DNA from: Bacillus safensis
Lineage (GTDB): Bacteria > Bacillota > Bacilli > Bacillales > Bacillaceae
DNA length: 64,000 nucleotides
Reading direction: 5' to 3'
Assembly (NCBI GenBank): GCA_030159235.1
Contig: BSBG01000008.1
Location: forward strand, 93,473 to 157,472
A program made the translations under genes and the position numbers. The first letter of the stretch is position 1, and each line of letters begins with the position of its first letter. This document shows, in pieces, positions 42,438 to 51,886 of the stretch. The notes beneath the pieces are model-generated. The model saw nothing but the letters and a program-made list of their open reading frames with translations, did no database searches and was not told the DNA's origin.

Positions 42438-43292
42438 TTAGAGATAAAATGTGCCGTCACAAATCGTTTCAGCAGGTCCTGTCATGAGTACGTGGTCATT
42501 GTCTTTCCAGCGAATCATGAGATCCCCGCCTGCTAGATGAACTATCATGTCCGTTTCCTTTTTCGCCTGACCATTCACAATCGTGGATACAGCCGCAGCG
42601 CAAGCCCCTGTTCCGCAGGCCTGGGTAATGCCTGAGCCTCTTTCCCACACACGAAAATGCAGTTCTGTTTCACTCACGATTTCAACAAATTCTACATTGA
42701 CGCCTTCTGGGAACATGTCGTGTTTTTCGATAATTGGCCCAAGTGTATCAAGCGGCGCTTTTTCAATGTCCTCTAAATAGAAAACGATGTGCGGGTTTCC
42801 CATCGAAACGGCCGTTCCATTTAAATTCGCAGGGCCAAAATCAAGCGGCTCATTAATCGTTGTGCTGGCCGGTTCACCAAGCATCGGCATCGCTTCTTTT
42901 TCAAAGCGTGGTTTTCCCATATCTACTGTGACTAACTGGACGTGACCATCCTGTACATGAACCGTAGCTTCAACGAGTCCTGACAATGTTTCAATCTGGA
43001 ACGTTGTGTCTGTCACAATTTGATGCTCATACACATATTTTGCGACGCAGCGCAGCCCGTTACCGCAATTTTTCCCCTCTGATCCATCATTATTGAAAAT
43101 GCGCATCTTCACAGGTGCCACATCTGATGGACAAATAAGGATCATCCCGTCAGAACCGATTCCTGTATAAACAGAAGAAACGCGAATCGCAAGCTCTGAT
43201 AACTGCTCTTCTGGAAGCTGTTCCTTCATCTGATTGACGTATATATAATTATTTCCTAGTCCGTGCATTTTCGTGAATTGAAATGATGTCAT
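42438..43292 (-). CDS. dapF: Diaminopimelate epimerase
   Basis: 284 residues. The catalytic cysteine pair is visible in [19 protein letters not shown] (about residues 69-87) and [17 protein letters not shown] (about residues 215-231). DapF interconverts LL- and meso-diaminopimelate for peptidoglycan and lysine synthesis. The start (ATGACATCATTTCAA) has an SD (GGAGGAAG) about 6 bases upstream. Complete length for the family. Confidence 0.97.
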   Translation of the reverse strand: MTSFQFTKMHGLGNNYIYVNQMKEQLPEEQLSELAIRVSSVYTGIGSDGMILICPSDVAPVKMRIFNNDGSEGKNCGNGLRCVAKYVYEHQIVTDTTFQIETLSGLVEATVHVQDGHVQLVTVDMGKPRFEKEAMPMLGEPASTTINEPLDFGPANLNGTAVSMGNPHIVFYLEDIEKAPLDTLGPIIEKHDMFPEGVNVEFVEIVSETELHFRVWERGSGITQACGTGACAAAVSTIVNGQAKKETDMIVHLAGGDLMIRWKDNDHVLMTGPAETICDGTFYL

Positions 43293-43380
43293 GAGCTTCC
43301 TCCAAAAATGTTGTTTCTTTATAGTATAAAAGGAGTCGATTCAGGAGACAATCTTATCATCCCCCGTTTTTCATACATAG

Positions 43381-43413
43381 AAGCTCTTTGCTGCCATGGC
43401 AAAGGGCTTTTAT
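43381..43413 (+). terminator. Hairpin upstream of dapF of unknown role
   Basis: AAGCTCTTTGC-TGCCATG-GCAAAGGGCTTTTATT. Terminator-like on the plus strand although no plus-strand gene precedes it; on the minus strand it lies in the dapF upstream region. Confidence 0.45.
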
Positions 43414-43529
43414 TATGCATATGCCTCTTTTTTTCTCGTGTGATGCTTCATGTTGATGATATTTTATTAGCATAACATATTGGATGCGCTTTCTATAAAA
43501 TCTCCTTGAAAATGGAAGCTGAATGTATG

Positions 43530-43564
43530 AAAAAAATGCACCTCATGACCCATGTGGTGCATTT
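43530..43564 (-). terminator. yuzB terminator
   Basis: AAATGCACC-ACATGGGTCATGA-GGTGCATTT then T4 on the minus strand, overlapping the yuzB stop. Confidence 0.8.
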
Positions 43565-43799
43565 AAAACATGTCGTTTTCCTCTATAAAAGCATAAATAC
43601 GCTCGACTAGCTGCTCTGCATTTTCTCCTGAAACAAATTCTCCATTCACAAGTGCAAATGGGGAGTCCATACATTTGCCGCAATAGCTTAAACAGCCGTA
43701 TTCCATTACGTCTAGGTTTGGGTCTTTTTCAAGTTTCTCTTTTGCTTCTTGAGACCCTTGTGCAAGATTGCTTACACAAAATTCGATCAGTGGAAACAC
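43563..43799 (-). CDS. yuzB: YuzB family protein (DUF1450)
   Basis: 78 residues starting with GTG behind GAGGTG. Four cysteines (C8, C36, C40, C43) with the CLSYCGKC segment suggest metal or Fe-S binding; DUF1450 proteins have a thioredoxin-like ferredoxin fold. Matches B. subtilis YuzB in size and place near yutJ. Function unknown. Confidence 0.87.
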   Translation of the reverse strand: MFPLIEFCVSNLAQGSQEAKEKLEKDPNLDVMEYGCLSYCGKCMDSPFALVNGEFVSGENAEQLVERIYAFIEENDMF

Positions 43800-44054
43800 T
43801 GTGCTTCACCTCACATTGCCTTACCATCCTACCGAAATTCCTCGTATTAGTCAAAATATGAGCTTCATCTGTATCGTTACGCCTATTCCTCATAAAATGT
43901 TTTACTATTTAGGACTAACTGATGAATATGTAGGTTATTTTGAAACAATTATTGTGGTTTCACAGTAAATTCGATATAATTTTATTTGGTATTTTAACTT
44001 AAAGTTTTTTAGTATAAGTGTTTTTCAATGTCTACGGGGAAAAGGAGAATCGTC

Positions 44055-45122
44055 ATGAAAAATTTAGTCTTGATCGGCGGAGGTTACGGGAATATGCGGG
44101 TTCTCCACCGCTTATTGCCAAATCAATTACCTGATGATGTCACTATCACATTAATTGATCGAAATCCTTACCACTGTTTAAAAACAGAATATTATGCACT
44201 CGCTGCTGGAACGATCTCTGATCATCACATTCGAGTATCCTTTCCAGAGCATCCGAAGCTTGATATTCAATACGGGGAAGTAGAAAAAATTGATATTGAA
44301 AACAAACAGATTTTATTCAGCGACCGTGAACCTATTCCGTATGATGATACGGTGATTGGACTCGGCTGCGAGGACAAGTATCATAATGTCCCTGGTGCGA
44401 AAGAACATACATACAGCATTCAAACCATTGATCAGTCAAGACATGCGTATAACAAATTAAATAATTTGAGCGCAGGTGCAACGGTTGGCATCGTCGGTGC
44501 TGGACTTAGCGGGGTAGAGCTAGCCAGTGAACTAAGAGAAAGTCGTACTGATTTAAACATTATTCTTTTTGACCGCGGAGAGCTGATTTTATCGAGCTTC
44601 CCAAAAAGATTAAGTTTGTATGTGCAAAAATGGTTTGAAGAAAATGACGTAAAGATCATTAACTGTGCCAATATTACAAAGGTTGAAGAAGGTTTTGTTT
44701 ACAACCATGATGACGCCATTGAAGCAGAGGTCATCGTGTGGACAGCAGGCATTCAACCAAGCAAAGTGATAAGAGACATGAATGTTGAAAAGGACGCACA
44801 AGGCCGTGTCGTATTAACTCCTCATCACAATCTCCCTGGAGATGAGCATGTATATGTCGTAGGTGACTGCGCAAGTCTACCGCATGCACCAAGTGCACAG
44901 CTTGCTGAGGCGCAGGCAGAACAAATTGTTCAATCTCTACAAAAACGCTGGAAAAACGAGCCGCTTCCTGAGGCTTATCCACAGTTTAAGCTAAAAGGTG
45001 TTTTAGGTTCTTTAGGGAAAAAAGCCGGCTTTGGCTTAGTGGCAGATCGTCCACTTGTTGGCCGGGTGCCTAGACTCCTGAAATCTGGACTCCTTTGGAT
45101 GTACAAGCATCACAACGGCTAA
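44055..45122 (+). CDS. yutJ: YutJ, NADH dehydrogenase-like flavoprotein
   Basis: 355 residues from the ATG at 44055 (AAAAGGAG SD), equal in length to B. subtilis YutJ. FAD motif LVLIGGGYGNMRVLHRLL, NAD motif GIVGAGLSGVELASEL (about residue 150), and GDCASLPHAPSAQLAEAQAEQ near the C-terminus. It is a third member in this window of the NDH-2/YumB superfamily fold. The electron acceptor is not known. Confidence 0.92.
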   Translation: MKNLVLIGGGYGNMRVLHRLLPNQLPDDVTITLIDRNPYHCLKTEYYALAAGTISDHHIRVSFPEHPKLDIQYGEVEKIDIENKQILFSDREPIPYDDTVIGLGCEDKYHNVPGAKEHTYSIQTIDQSRHAYNKLNNLSAGATVGIVGAGLSGVELASELRESRTDLNIILFDRGELILSSFPKRLSLYVQKWFEENDVKIINCANITKVEEGFVYNHDDAIEAEVIVWTAGIQPSKVIRDMNVEKDAQGRVVLTPHHNLPGDEHVYVVGDCASLPHAPSAQLAEAQAEQIVQSLQKRWKNEPLPEAYPQFKLKGVLGSLGKKAGFGLVADRPLVGRVPRLLKSGLLWMYKHHNG

Positions 45123-45142
45123 AATGATGTGAATTTTTTCTC

Positions 45143-45172
45143 AAAGCTCCTTCATGACGAGGGAGCTTTTTT
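45143..45172. terminator. Terminator after yutJ
   Basis: AAGCTCC-TTCATGACGA-GGGAGCTT then T4 (plus strand). Confidence 0.85.
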
Positions 45173-45403
45173 CTATGAAACGGCATGTGCCGATGAACGG
45201 GTCCATTTGATCGGAGCAAGGGCAAGGATGCAGTCTTTACGAAAGGTTCTCATCGTCTTCTTCGATAAACAATACGCTTGAATGACCAGATCCGTTTGAC
45301 GGTGTACAATGATTTTTCTCTTCGTGCACTCTCCGTTTTTCTTCATATAAATCATCTCGATCGGCATTTGCTGATGAAGAGATTGTTTCAGTAAATAATT
45401 CAT
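45173..45403 (-). CDS. Small WYL-like protein under LexA control
   Basis: 76 residues from the ATG at 45403 (SD GGAG, 10 bases). The segment MPIEMIYMKKNGECTKRKII then QAYCLSKKTMRTFRKDCILAL matches the strand pattern of a WYL domain (small Sm-like ligand-binding fold found in DNA-damage and phage-defence regulators) without a DNA-binding domain. The promoter directly upstream carries two LexA boxes, so it should be induced by DNA damage. I do not recognise a B. subtilis gene name. Confidence 0.7.
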   Translation of the reverse strand: MNYLLKQSLHQQMPIEMIYMKKNGECTKRKIIVHRQTDLVIQAYCLSKKTMRTFRKDCILALAPIKWTRSSAHAVS

Positions 45404-45426
45404 GATGCTCACGCTCCTTTCACTTT

Positions 45427-45477
45427 ATTATAATCGAACAAACGTTCTTTTTCAATACACAAAGGAACGTTTGTTCG
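45427..45477 (-). promoter_or_regulatory. Promoter with two LexA (SOS) boxes
   Basis: On the minus strand TTGAAA (45450-45455), 17-base spacer, TATAAT (45427-45432). One box in the spacer (plus-strand sequence CGAACAAACGTTCT, 45435-45448) and one upstream of the -35 (GGAACGTTTGTTCG, 45464-45477) each match the Bacillus LexA consensus CGAAC-N4-GTTCG in 13 of 14 counted positions or nearly so. LexA bound there would occlude RNA polymerase. Confidence 0.88.
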
Positions 45478-45503
45478 ATTTATTTCTCAAAAAAAAGAAC
45501 AGC

Positions 45504-45833
45504 TTATTCACTGCTCTCCTTGTACCCGTATTTCTCCATTTCTTGATAAATGTCTTTTAATTTCGGATTGCCCTCTCCAACAATTTGATCCTCTACTAAG
45601 ACAAGCGGATAAAAGAATTCATCATCAAGAATTCGTTCAGATAATTCCTTTTGGTGTTCGTTTTCTGGCGGGTGCTCAATATCAATATAGGTGATGCGAA
45701 ACGGCTGATTCGGATATTTTCGTTTTAACGCTGCATCTAACCACTCAAACGTATCTTTTGAAGAAGGCAGATTCACGCAGCTAGCGCACAGGACATCTCT
45801 TCCATATACATAAAGATCGACGGTTTTATTCAT
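45504..45833 (-). CDS. yuzD: YuzD family protein (DUF1462, thioredoxin-like)
   Basis: 109 residues with a CASC pair (residues 16-19) near the N-terminus of a thioredoxin-like fold (VDLYVYGRDVLCASCVNLPS). Structure-based family of Bacillus proteins, possibly thiol-disulfide or Fe-S related since it is divergent from the NifU-like yutI. Matches B. subtilis YuzD in size and position. Confidence 0.87.
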   Translation of the reverse strand: MNKTVDLYVYGRDVLCASCVNLPSSKDTFEWLDAALKRKYPNQPFRITYIDIEHPPENEHQKELSERILDDEFFYPLVLVEDQIVGEGNPKLKDIYQEMEKYGYKESSE

Positions 45834-45901
45834 TTGACAAGCCCCCTATTCTTCCTTCATTTTAGCTGACTTTTCTGTATGAAAAAAGTCAAAATCACTT
45901 T

Positions 45902-45929
45902 TTGTTTCAAGATGAGATTGTGCTATAAT
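45902..45929 (+). promoter_or_regulatory. Candidate sigma-A promoter of yutI
   Basis: TTGTTT, 16-base spacer, TATAAT, about 90 bases upstream of yutI. Confidence 0.6.
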
Positions 45930-46017
45930 GAAAAGGAAACTTTGAAACCAATCAATAGATTTTTATCGTCCAGATGAATATAATGGTGATATGTTGTGAA
46001 AGGAGCGATTATATCTA

Positions 46018-46254
46018 ATGACTGAAGTCGAAATGCAAGACCAAGTACAGGAAGTACTGGACAAACTTCGTCCATTTCTATTACGTGATGGCGGAGACTG
46101 TGAGCTTGTAGACATTGAAGATGGCATTGTGAAATTACGTCTTCTTGGTGCATGCGGCAGCTGCCCAAGTTCAACCATTACATTGAAAGCCGGTATTGAG
46201 CGTGCATTATTAGAAGAAGTACCTGGCGTTGTAGAAGTTGAACAGGTTTTCTAA
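46018..46254 (+). CDS. yutI: YutI, NifU-like iron-sulfur scaffold
   Basis: 78 residues with the NifU C-terminal domain: [21 protein letters not shown] at the N-terminus and the cluster-binding CGSCPSS (C45 and C48 region). NifU/Nfu proteins bind a 4Fe-4S cluster for delivery to targets. SD AAAGGAG, 12 bases before the ATG. Lies with yuzD and yutM in an Fe-S related neighbourhood; the lipoyl synthase LipA encoded downstream is a client type. Confidence 0.93.
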   Translation: MTEVEMQDQVQEVLDKLRPFLLRDGGDCELVDIEDGIVKLRLLGACGSCPSSTITLKAGIERALLEEVPGVVEVEQVF

Positions 46255-46269
46255 TTCATATATGACATG

Positions 46270-46297
46270 AAAACGACCCGATCTGGGTCGTTTTTTA
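46270..46297. terminator. Bidirectional terminator between yutI and yuxL
   Basis: AAAACGACCC-GATCT-GGGTCGTTTT. Confidence 0.92.
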
Positions 46298-48268
46298 TTA
46301 GGTCAGCTTTTCTCTAAACCATTCCTGAATAAAGGTCAGTCTTTGAATACGCTGCCCTGGGTGGCCGCTTCTGGATAAATCATGAGATGCTTTCGGGAAT
46401 TTGACCAATCTCGTGTCTTTCCCAAGCTCCTTTAATGCCACAAAAAGCTGCTCCGCTTGATCAACTGGGCAGCGATAATCTTCATCGCTGTGCAAGATGA
46501 GAAGCGGTGTGTTCATCTGCTTCACATATTTTAGCGGTGAACGATCCCATAGCTTATCAACAGAATCATAAATATCCCCATCAATCTGCCACCTTGTAAA
46601 GAAATAACCAATATCACTGATGCCATAAAAGCTAATCCAGTTTGAAATGGAACGCTGCGTGACAGCTGCACGAAAGCGGTCTGTCTGGCCGACGATCCAG
46701 TTGGTCATAAAACCGCCATAACTGCCGCCTGTCACTCCGAGTCTTGTTTCATCAAGGAAATCATAGGCTTTGAGCACATGCTCAACAGCCTGCATGACAT
46801 CGTCATAATCAACGTCACCATAGCTCCCTCTCACACGGTCGGTAAACATCTGGCCATATCCATGACTGCCATGTGGATTGATATACACAATGGCATAGCC
46901 TTCAGAGGCGAGCATTTGAAATTCATGAAAATATGTATGACCATACATCGCATGCGGTCCGCCATGAATTTCTAGAATGAGTGGATATTTCTTCCCCTCT
47001 TCCATTTTGGAAGGCTTCATAAACCAGCCATGTACCTCGTCTCCCTCTTTTGACTGAAAGGAAAATGGTTCAGGTTCGGATACGACATGCTCCTTTAGAA
47101 AGTCATGATGCTCAAACGTGATTTGCTTTAGTTCTGACTCCCCTAACGTAAGCTCGTACAGCTCACTTGGTGAGATAGATGAAAGACGGCTGAGCAGCAG
47201 TTTGGATTCATCTGGATGAAGGCTGAAATTGGTGATATGTTCCGCCTCTAATCGAACAGGGTAGGCTAAACCTTCAATAGAGAAATAATAAATCCCTGTA
47301 CTGCCCTGATCGGAAACAAGACTATAAAACCCTTGGCTGTCCTTTGTCCACTGAGGAAGCTGATTGACCTCTCCCATCACGCTATCTCCTGCCATACAGT
47401 TCCCCATATACATATCAAGCATTTCTGACAGCTGGACCGCCTTGTCTTCCTTCAGATCATGCAGCCATAGTGATGGGAAGGTGGCATTTTGAAATTCACG
47501 CTCATGTCCAATGTACAAAAGGCTCTCTCCATTTGGAGAAAATGATACGGTTGAATAAGCGCCGTTTGATTGTGTGACCTTCTTTGTCGTTCCATCCTCT
47601 AATGACAGGAGACACACATCACTTATGTAAGGTGTCTGTGCATGTAATTGAATATAGGCAAGCCATTTTCCGCACGGAGAGGCTGTATGATTCATATGAT
47701 GAACCTGCTCGCTCGTAACAGGCTCTACCTCTCCTGAATGGATATCCACTTTCACAATTTGCGTGAGACGCCCATCTAAAAAACCTTTTCCATCTGCTTT
47801 ATAGGTCAAATCGTCATATATCACCGGAGCAAAGTCATCTCGCTCTTCCTTTTTTTCATCATGAATAGATTCTGATTGTTTCAATGATACAGCCGCATAA
47901 ATGAAAGCTCCATCTGGTGAAAAGACAGGATGAGATACGCCATACGGAATCGTCGTTAAAGTACGCACGCCGCCTCCTTCGCTCTTGATGAGTGCGAGCT
48001 GAGGAGCTTCCTTTGGCTTTTGCAAAATAAAAGCAAGCTGACTGCCGTCTTTTGACCAAGTTGGCTGATGATGCTTTCCATCCTCAAATGTCCATTGCGC
48101 CAGTTCCTCTGTGTCTTCATCTCGAACCCACAAATGGATATGGTAATCGTCCTTTTTCTCATTCACAGTGACTTTTGTAAAAACTGCTCTTTTCCCATCT
48201 GGTGAATAAATCGGATGAGAAACAGAAACAATCTTCGTCAAATCTTCTGCCGTCATCAATTTCTTCAT
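46298..48268 (-). CDS. yuxL: YuxL, S9-family acylaminoacyl-type peptidase
   Basis: 656 residues from the ATG at 48268 (SD AAAAGGGGGAG; B. subtilis YuxL is 657). An N-terminal beta-propeller (WD40-like repeats with PIYSPDGKRAVF, PVFSPDGAF, VSFSPNGESLL) caps a C-terminal alpha/beta hydrolase domain: HGGPHAMYG, nucleophile GGSYGG, aspartate in LHSDEDYRCP and histidine in KASHDLSRSGHP. Such cytoplasmic serine peptidases act on short peptides. The in-frame extension to 48379 has no SD. Confidence 0.94.
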   Translation of the reverse strand: MKKLMTAEDLTKIVSVSHPIYSPDGKRAVFTKVTVNEKKDDYHIHLWVRDEDTEELAQWTFEDGKHHQPTWSKDGSQLAFILQKPKEAPQLALIKSEGGGVRTLTTIPYGVSHPVFSPDGAFIYAAVSLKQSESIHDEKKEERDDFAPVIYDDLTYKADGKGFLDGRLTQIVKVDIHSGEVEPVTSEQVHHMNHTASPCGKWLAYIQLHAQTPYISDVCLLSLEDGTTKKVTQSNGAYSTVSFSPNGESLLYIGHEREFQNATFPSLWLHDLKEDKAVQLSEMLDMYMGNCMAGDSVMGEVNQLPQWTKDSQGFYSLVSDQGSTGIYYFSIEGLAYPVRLEAEHITNFSLHPDESKLLLSRLSSISPSELYELTLGESELKQITFEHHDFLKEHVVSEPEPFSFQSKEGDEVHGWFMKPSKMEEGKKYPLILEIHGGPHAMYGHTYFHEFQMLASEGYAIVYINPHGSHGYGQMFTDRVRGSYGDVDYDDVMQAVEHVLKAYDFLDETRLGVTGGSYGGFMTNWIVGQTDRFRAAVTQRSISNWISFYGISDIGYFFTRWQIDGDIYDSVDKLWDRSPLKYVKQMNTPLLILHSDEDYRCPVDQAEQLFVALKELGKDTRLVKFPKASHDLSRSGHPGQRIQRLTFIQEWFREKLT

Positions 48269-48351
48269 GAATGTATCTCCCCCTTTTATGCTTAAAAAAT
48301 AGTTCGATCCTCTAAATAATAATCCCTGCTTCTCCTGATAAAAACAAGGAT

Positions 48352-48384
48352 AAAAAAAGAACGTGCGCCTAATCCGCACGTTCT
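48352..48384 (-). terminator. Terminator of the hom-thrC-thrB operon
   Basis: AGAACGTGCG-GATTAGG-CGCACGTTCT then T7 on the minus strand; overlaps the thrB stop. Confidence 0.92.
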
Positions 48385-49303
48385 ACACTTGATTGACAGG
48401 ATGATGCTCCACGACGACCCCTTCTACTGGTACCGTCAGCAAATCGACTTCGCAATGCGGGAAATTTTGGGCAAGCTGCTCTTTCAGTGCTTCACCCTTC
48501 CCTTTTTCAACTAGAGTGAGAATTGTCGGCCCTGCACCGCTTAATGCCGTACCATACGCTCCCTTTAGCGAAGCGACATGCTCCACCTTCGATAGCTCTG
48601 GGACAAGCATGGTGCGATAAGGCTGATGAAACAAATCTTTATTCATCATTTCTCCAACAAGCGGCCAGTTTTGCGTCATTAATGCGGCAACAAGTACGTT
48701 GCTCACGGCACTCGCACTGACGGCATGCTTATAGGAAAAATCCTCTGGCAGGACATCACGGGCATCCTTTGTCAGCACTTCATAAAAAGGAATCACGACA
48801 ACGACATCTACATCCACATGCTGCACTTTGACGGCATGTGTCTTGTCTTCTTCATGAAGTCCGATCAGTAAACCACCGAATAAAGAGGCACCGGCATTAT
48901 CCGGATGACCTTCTACCTCACTTGCAAAAAAGAGCTTCTGATCATCCGTCAAGTTTAATGCAAGAAGCTGATTGGCGAGCTCAATAGCGGCCACGATGGC
49001 AGCTGCACTGCTACCCAGTCCCCGTGCCAATGGAATATCACTCCACACTTTGACATGAACAGGCGGGAGTGTTTTTCCAAAGTCATCTGCGACCTTTTTA
49101 GCTGTTTGATAAATCAGATTGTCGGTGCCTGATGGAATTCCAGCTACGACATCTGTTTCTGCTTCAAACAGCCAGCTATCATGGTCATAGACCGATAGCT
49201 TTAAATAGCGGCTGAGCGCCATTCCAACTGAATCAAAGCCTGGTCCTAAATTGGCAGTGCTTCCCGGTACTGTGATTGAAAAAAGCATGGAGGCTTCACT
49301 CAT
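48383..49303 (-). CDS. thrB: Homoserine kinase
   Basis: 306 residues of the GHMP kinase family. N-terminal [22 protein letters not shown]-binding [21 protein letters not shown] (joined at about residues 90-110) and C-terminal [15 protein letters not shown]. Phosphorylates homoserine, the step before ThrC. Its ATG overlaps the thrC stop by 4 bases (ATGA). Length is normal. Confidence 0.97.
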   Translation of the reverse strand: MSEASMLFSITVPGSTANLGPGFDSVGMALSRYLKLSVYDHDSWLFEAETDVVAGIPSGTDNLIYQTAKKVADDFGKTLPPVHVKVWSDIPLARGLGSSAAAIVAAIELANQLLALNLTDDQKLFFASEVEGHPDNAGASLFGGLLIGLHEEDKTHAVKVQHVDVDVVVVIPFYEVLTKDARDVLPEDFSYKHAVSASAVSNVLVAALMTQNWPLVGEMMNKDLFHQPYRTMLVPELSKVEHVASLKGAYGTALSGAGPTILTLVEKGKGEALKEQLAQNFPHCEVDLLTVPVEGVVVEHHPVNQV

Positions 49304-50361
49304 ACGCGTGCGGCCTTTTCTAAGTGTTCAAGAATTTGATCTTCGTCTGCATCGAGTGTGACCGGCTTGATTTGTGAAATATCAATGGCCGTATTCGGAT
49401 CTTTCAGTCCGTTACCTGTTAATACTGCAACCACTTTACTGCCTGGCTTGATTTCTCCAGATTTCACCTGCTTTAACACGCCCGCAATAGATGCACATGA
49501 GCCCGGTTCTGCAAACACACCTTCTTCACGTGCAATCAATTGATACGCATGAAGAATTTCCTCATCTGTCACTTCATCAATCTTTCCGTTTGATTCATCT
49601 GCGGCGGCCACGGCTTGTTTCCAGCTCGCTGGATTTCCAATACGGATGGCAGTTGCCACAGTTTCTGGCTGCTCAATCACTTCATTTCGAACGATCGCTG
49701 CTGCACCTTCTGCTTCAAAACCACGCATAACAGGCAGTCCAGTTCCTTTTTTCTCATGATATTCCTTGAAGCCTTTCCAGTAGGCCGTGATGTTCCCTGC
49801 ATTTCCAACAGGAATCGCCAGTACGTCCGGTGCAGAGCCGAGCTGCTCACAAATTTCAAATGCCGCTGTCTTTTGTCCTTCAATTCGATAAGGATTGACA
49901 GAGTTAACAAGGGCAATCGGCGCTTTTTCACAGATGCTGCGGACAATTTTTAGTGCATCATCAAAGTTTCCGTCAATGGCAATGATCTCTGCTCCGTACA
50001 TGACAGCCTGTGCGAGCTTACCGAAGGCAATTTTCCCGTCTGGAATGATGACGATACATTTCAAATCAGCACGGGCTGCATAAGCTGCTGCTGCTGCAGA
50101 GGTATTCCCTGTCGAAGCACACATGATCGTGTCATTGCCTTCTTCTTTTGCCTTTGCAACGGCCATGACCATTCCTCGATCCTTGAAAGAGCCTGTTGGA
50201 TTGACGCCTTCTGTTTTCACATGCAGCTCAATCCCCAGCTTTTCTGAAAGCTTAGCGAGATGGATCAGCGGTGTATTCCCCTCATTTAATGTTAGTTTAG
50301 GTGTAGATTCGTTTACTGGTAAGAATTCTTGAAATTCTTCAATGAGTCCATTCCATTTCAT
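49300..50361 (-). CDS. thrC: Threonine synthase
   Basis: 353 residues, pyridoxal-phosphate dependent, converting phosphohomoserine to threonine. The PLP lysine lies in [18 protein letters not shown] (K about residue 59) and the phosphate loop in [19 protein letters not shown]. Glycine-rich [13 protein letters not shown] follows. The ATG shares one base with the hom stop (TGATG), so hom, thrC and thrB are translationally coupled. Confidence 0.97.
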   Translation of the reverse strand: MKWNGLIEEFQEFLPVNESTPKLTLNEGNTPLIHLAKLSEKLGIELHVKTEGVNPTGSFKDRGMVMAVAKAKEEGNDTIMCASTGNTSAAAAAYAARADLKCIVIIPDGKIAFGKLAQAVMYGAEIIAIDGNFDDALKIVRSICEKAPIALVNSVNPYRIEGQKTAAFEICEQLGSAPDVLAIPVGNAGNITAYWKGFKEYHEKKGTGLPVMRGFEAEGAAAIVRNEVIEQPETVATAIRIGNPASWKQAVAAADESNGKIDEVTDEEILHAYQLIAREEGVFAEPGSCASIAGVLKQVKSGEIKPGSKVVAVLTGNGLKDPNTAIDISQIKPVTLDADEDQILEHLEKAARV

Positions 50362-51662
50362 CAGCTTAAACCGTTCCCTTCTACTCGGTACGTGCTCTTC
50401 ACTTGAACCACCACGTCGAGATCGTTTAATTTTTGCAGGATATTTGAGAAATCTTCTTCTGAGGTCTGATGTGTAATAATCACAATTTCAGCCAGCTCAT
50501 CATGTCCTTTTACAGGAAGCTGAAGGATCTTTTCAAAGCTGATGCCTCTTTCAGAAAAAATAGATGTAATACGGGAGAATGCCCCGACTTGATCTCTGAC
50601 ATGAATTCTTAAGAATTGCTGAGCAAATACTTCGGATGGTGTTTTGATCTTCTTTTCAAACTCCGGTGCGATAAATCCGCTTCCGTTCACGCCAAGGCGC
50701 ATGTTTTTCATCACTGCAACTAAGTCTGATACAACAGCTGTTGCCGTTGGCAGACTTCCTGCTCCAGGTCCGTAAAACATCGTTTCCCCTACAGCACTTC
50801 CGTATACATACACCGCATTGAATTCATTGTTGACGGATGATAGTGGATGATGATCAGGAAGTAAGGTTGGCTGGACACTGACCTCCACTTTCTCTCCGTC
50901 TCGCTGGGCAATTCCGATCAGCTTCATTGTATAGCCGAATCGCTTACTGAAATTAATATCCTCATCAGAGATGTCAGAAATACCTTTAACCTTTACGTCC
51001 TCTAAATCCACATTCATGGAAAAGCCGAGTCTTGCAAGAATCGCCATTTTCCTTGCCGCATCCAGTCCTTCTACATCAGCTGTCGGGTCTGATTCTGCAA
51101 AGCCCAAGTCCTGAGCTTCCTTTAAAACATCCTCATATGCGCTTTTATCGACATTCATTTTCGTTAAAATAAAATTCGTTGTACCGTTGACAATCCCCAT
51201 CATCTTAGTGATTCTGTCAGAGGCGAGTCCTTCCTCCAGCGTACGAAGAATCGGAATTCCTCCGGCAACACTTGCTTCATAATAAAGATCACAGCCATTT
51301 TCTTTCGCTACATGTAAAAGCTCCGTACCGTAAAGCGCCATTAAATCTTTATTGGCTGTAATGACATGCTTCTTCTCATTCAACGCATCTATTAAATATT
51401 GTTTTGTCTCTTCAATGCCGCCCATCACTTCAATAATGACGTCGACTTCTGGATCTCTAATCACATCGTAGACTTCAGTTGTGAAGACCTCTCTTGCGAC
51501 ATCCACATCTCTTTTTTTATCGGGATTGCTCACAAGCACTTTTTTTATTAATACCGGACAGCCGATTTGGTGCATTAATTTATCCTGATGATCTTGGATA
51601 ATCTTTACGACACCGCTCCCCACTGTTCCTAATCCTAGTAGCCCAACTCGAATTGCCTTCAC
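50361..51662 (-). CDS. hom: Homoserine dehydrogenase
   Basis: 433 residues from a GTG at 51662 ([26 protein letters not shown]), equal to B. subtilis Hom. NAD(P)-binding Rossmann fold at the N-terminus, the catalytic region with [13 protein letters not shown] and [14 protein letters not shown], and a C-terminal ACT domain (about 350-428, [21 protein letters not shown]) for threonine feedback. First gene of the hom-thrC-thrB operon. Promoter and a leader hairpin lie directly upstream. Confidence 0.97.
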   Translation of the reverse strand: MKAIRVGLLGLGTVGSGVVKIIQDHQDKLMHQIGCPVLIKKVLVSNPDKKRDVDVAREVFTTEVYDVIRDPEVDVIIEVMGGIEETKQYLIDALNEKKHVITANKDLMALYGTELLHVAKENGCDLYYEASVAGGIPILRTLEEGLASDRITKMMGIVNGTTNFILTKMNVDKSAYEDVLKEAQDLGFAESDPTADVEGLDAARKMAILARLGFSMNVDLEDVKVKGISDISDEDINFSKRFGYTMKLIGIAQRDGEKVEVSVQPTLLPDHHPLSSVNNEFNAVYVYGSAVGETMFYGPGAGSLPTATAVVSDLVAVMKNMRLGVNGSGFIAPEFEKKIKTPSEVFAQQFLRIHVRDQVGAFSRITSIFSERGISFEKILQLPVKGHDELAEIVIITHQTSEEDFSNILQKLNDLDVVVQVKSTYRVEGNGLS

Positions 51663-51684
51663 CTGAAATTCCACCTTTCTCCGT

Positions 51685-51709
51685 AAATGTCTTCTCTAAA
51701 AAGACATTT
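51685..51709 (-). promoter_or_regulatory. Hairpin in the hom leader next to the SD
   Basis: A perfect 9-bp inverted repeat (AAATGTCTT and AAGACATTT, 7-base loop) ends about 10 bases before the hom SD, so it can form in the mRNA and affect ribosome access or transcript stability. Confidence 0.5.
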
Positions 51710-51741
51710 GTTAACCTAACACAGACATTCAATGTACACAC

Positions 51742-51793
51742 ATTATAAAGGGGTATCCTCATTTTGACAAGGTAATAAAATAAGAGATTGTCA
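51742..51793 (-). promoter_or_regulatory. hom promoter and overlapping dyad
   Basis: On the minus strand TTGTCA (51765-51770), 17-base spacer, TATAAT (51742-51747). The -35 is one arm of the dyad TGACAA (51765-51770) and TTGTCA (51788-51793) on the plus strand, 17 bases apart. A regulator binding there (B. subtilis hom is controlled by ThrR) would overlap the -35. Confidence 0.7.
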
Positions 51794-51854
51794 GAATGAA
51801 ACCGCTTAACAGCTATTTATATCAAGATTCTATATTTTCAAAATATTTTTGTCA

Positions 51855-51886
51855 GAAAAGCTCCCGAAAGCCGGGAAGCCCTATAT
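51855..51886 (-). terminator. Terminator of the 2-hydroxyacid dehydrogenase gene
   Basis: GCTTCCCG-GCTTT-CGGGAGC then TTTTC on the minus strand. Confidence 0.8.

Noticed and set aside
48301..48379. Longer N-terminus for YuxL starting at 48379
   Set aside because: The extension lacks an SD, overlaps the thrB terminator, and the ATG at 48268 has a strong SD with family-typical length.
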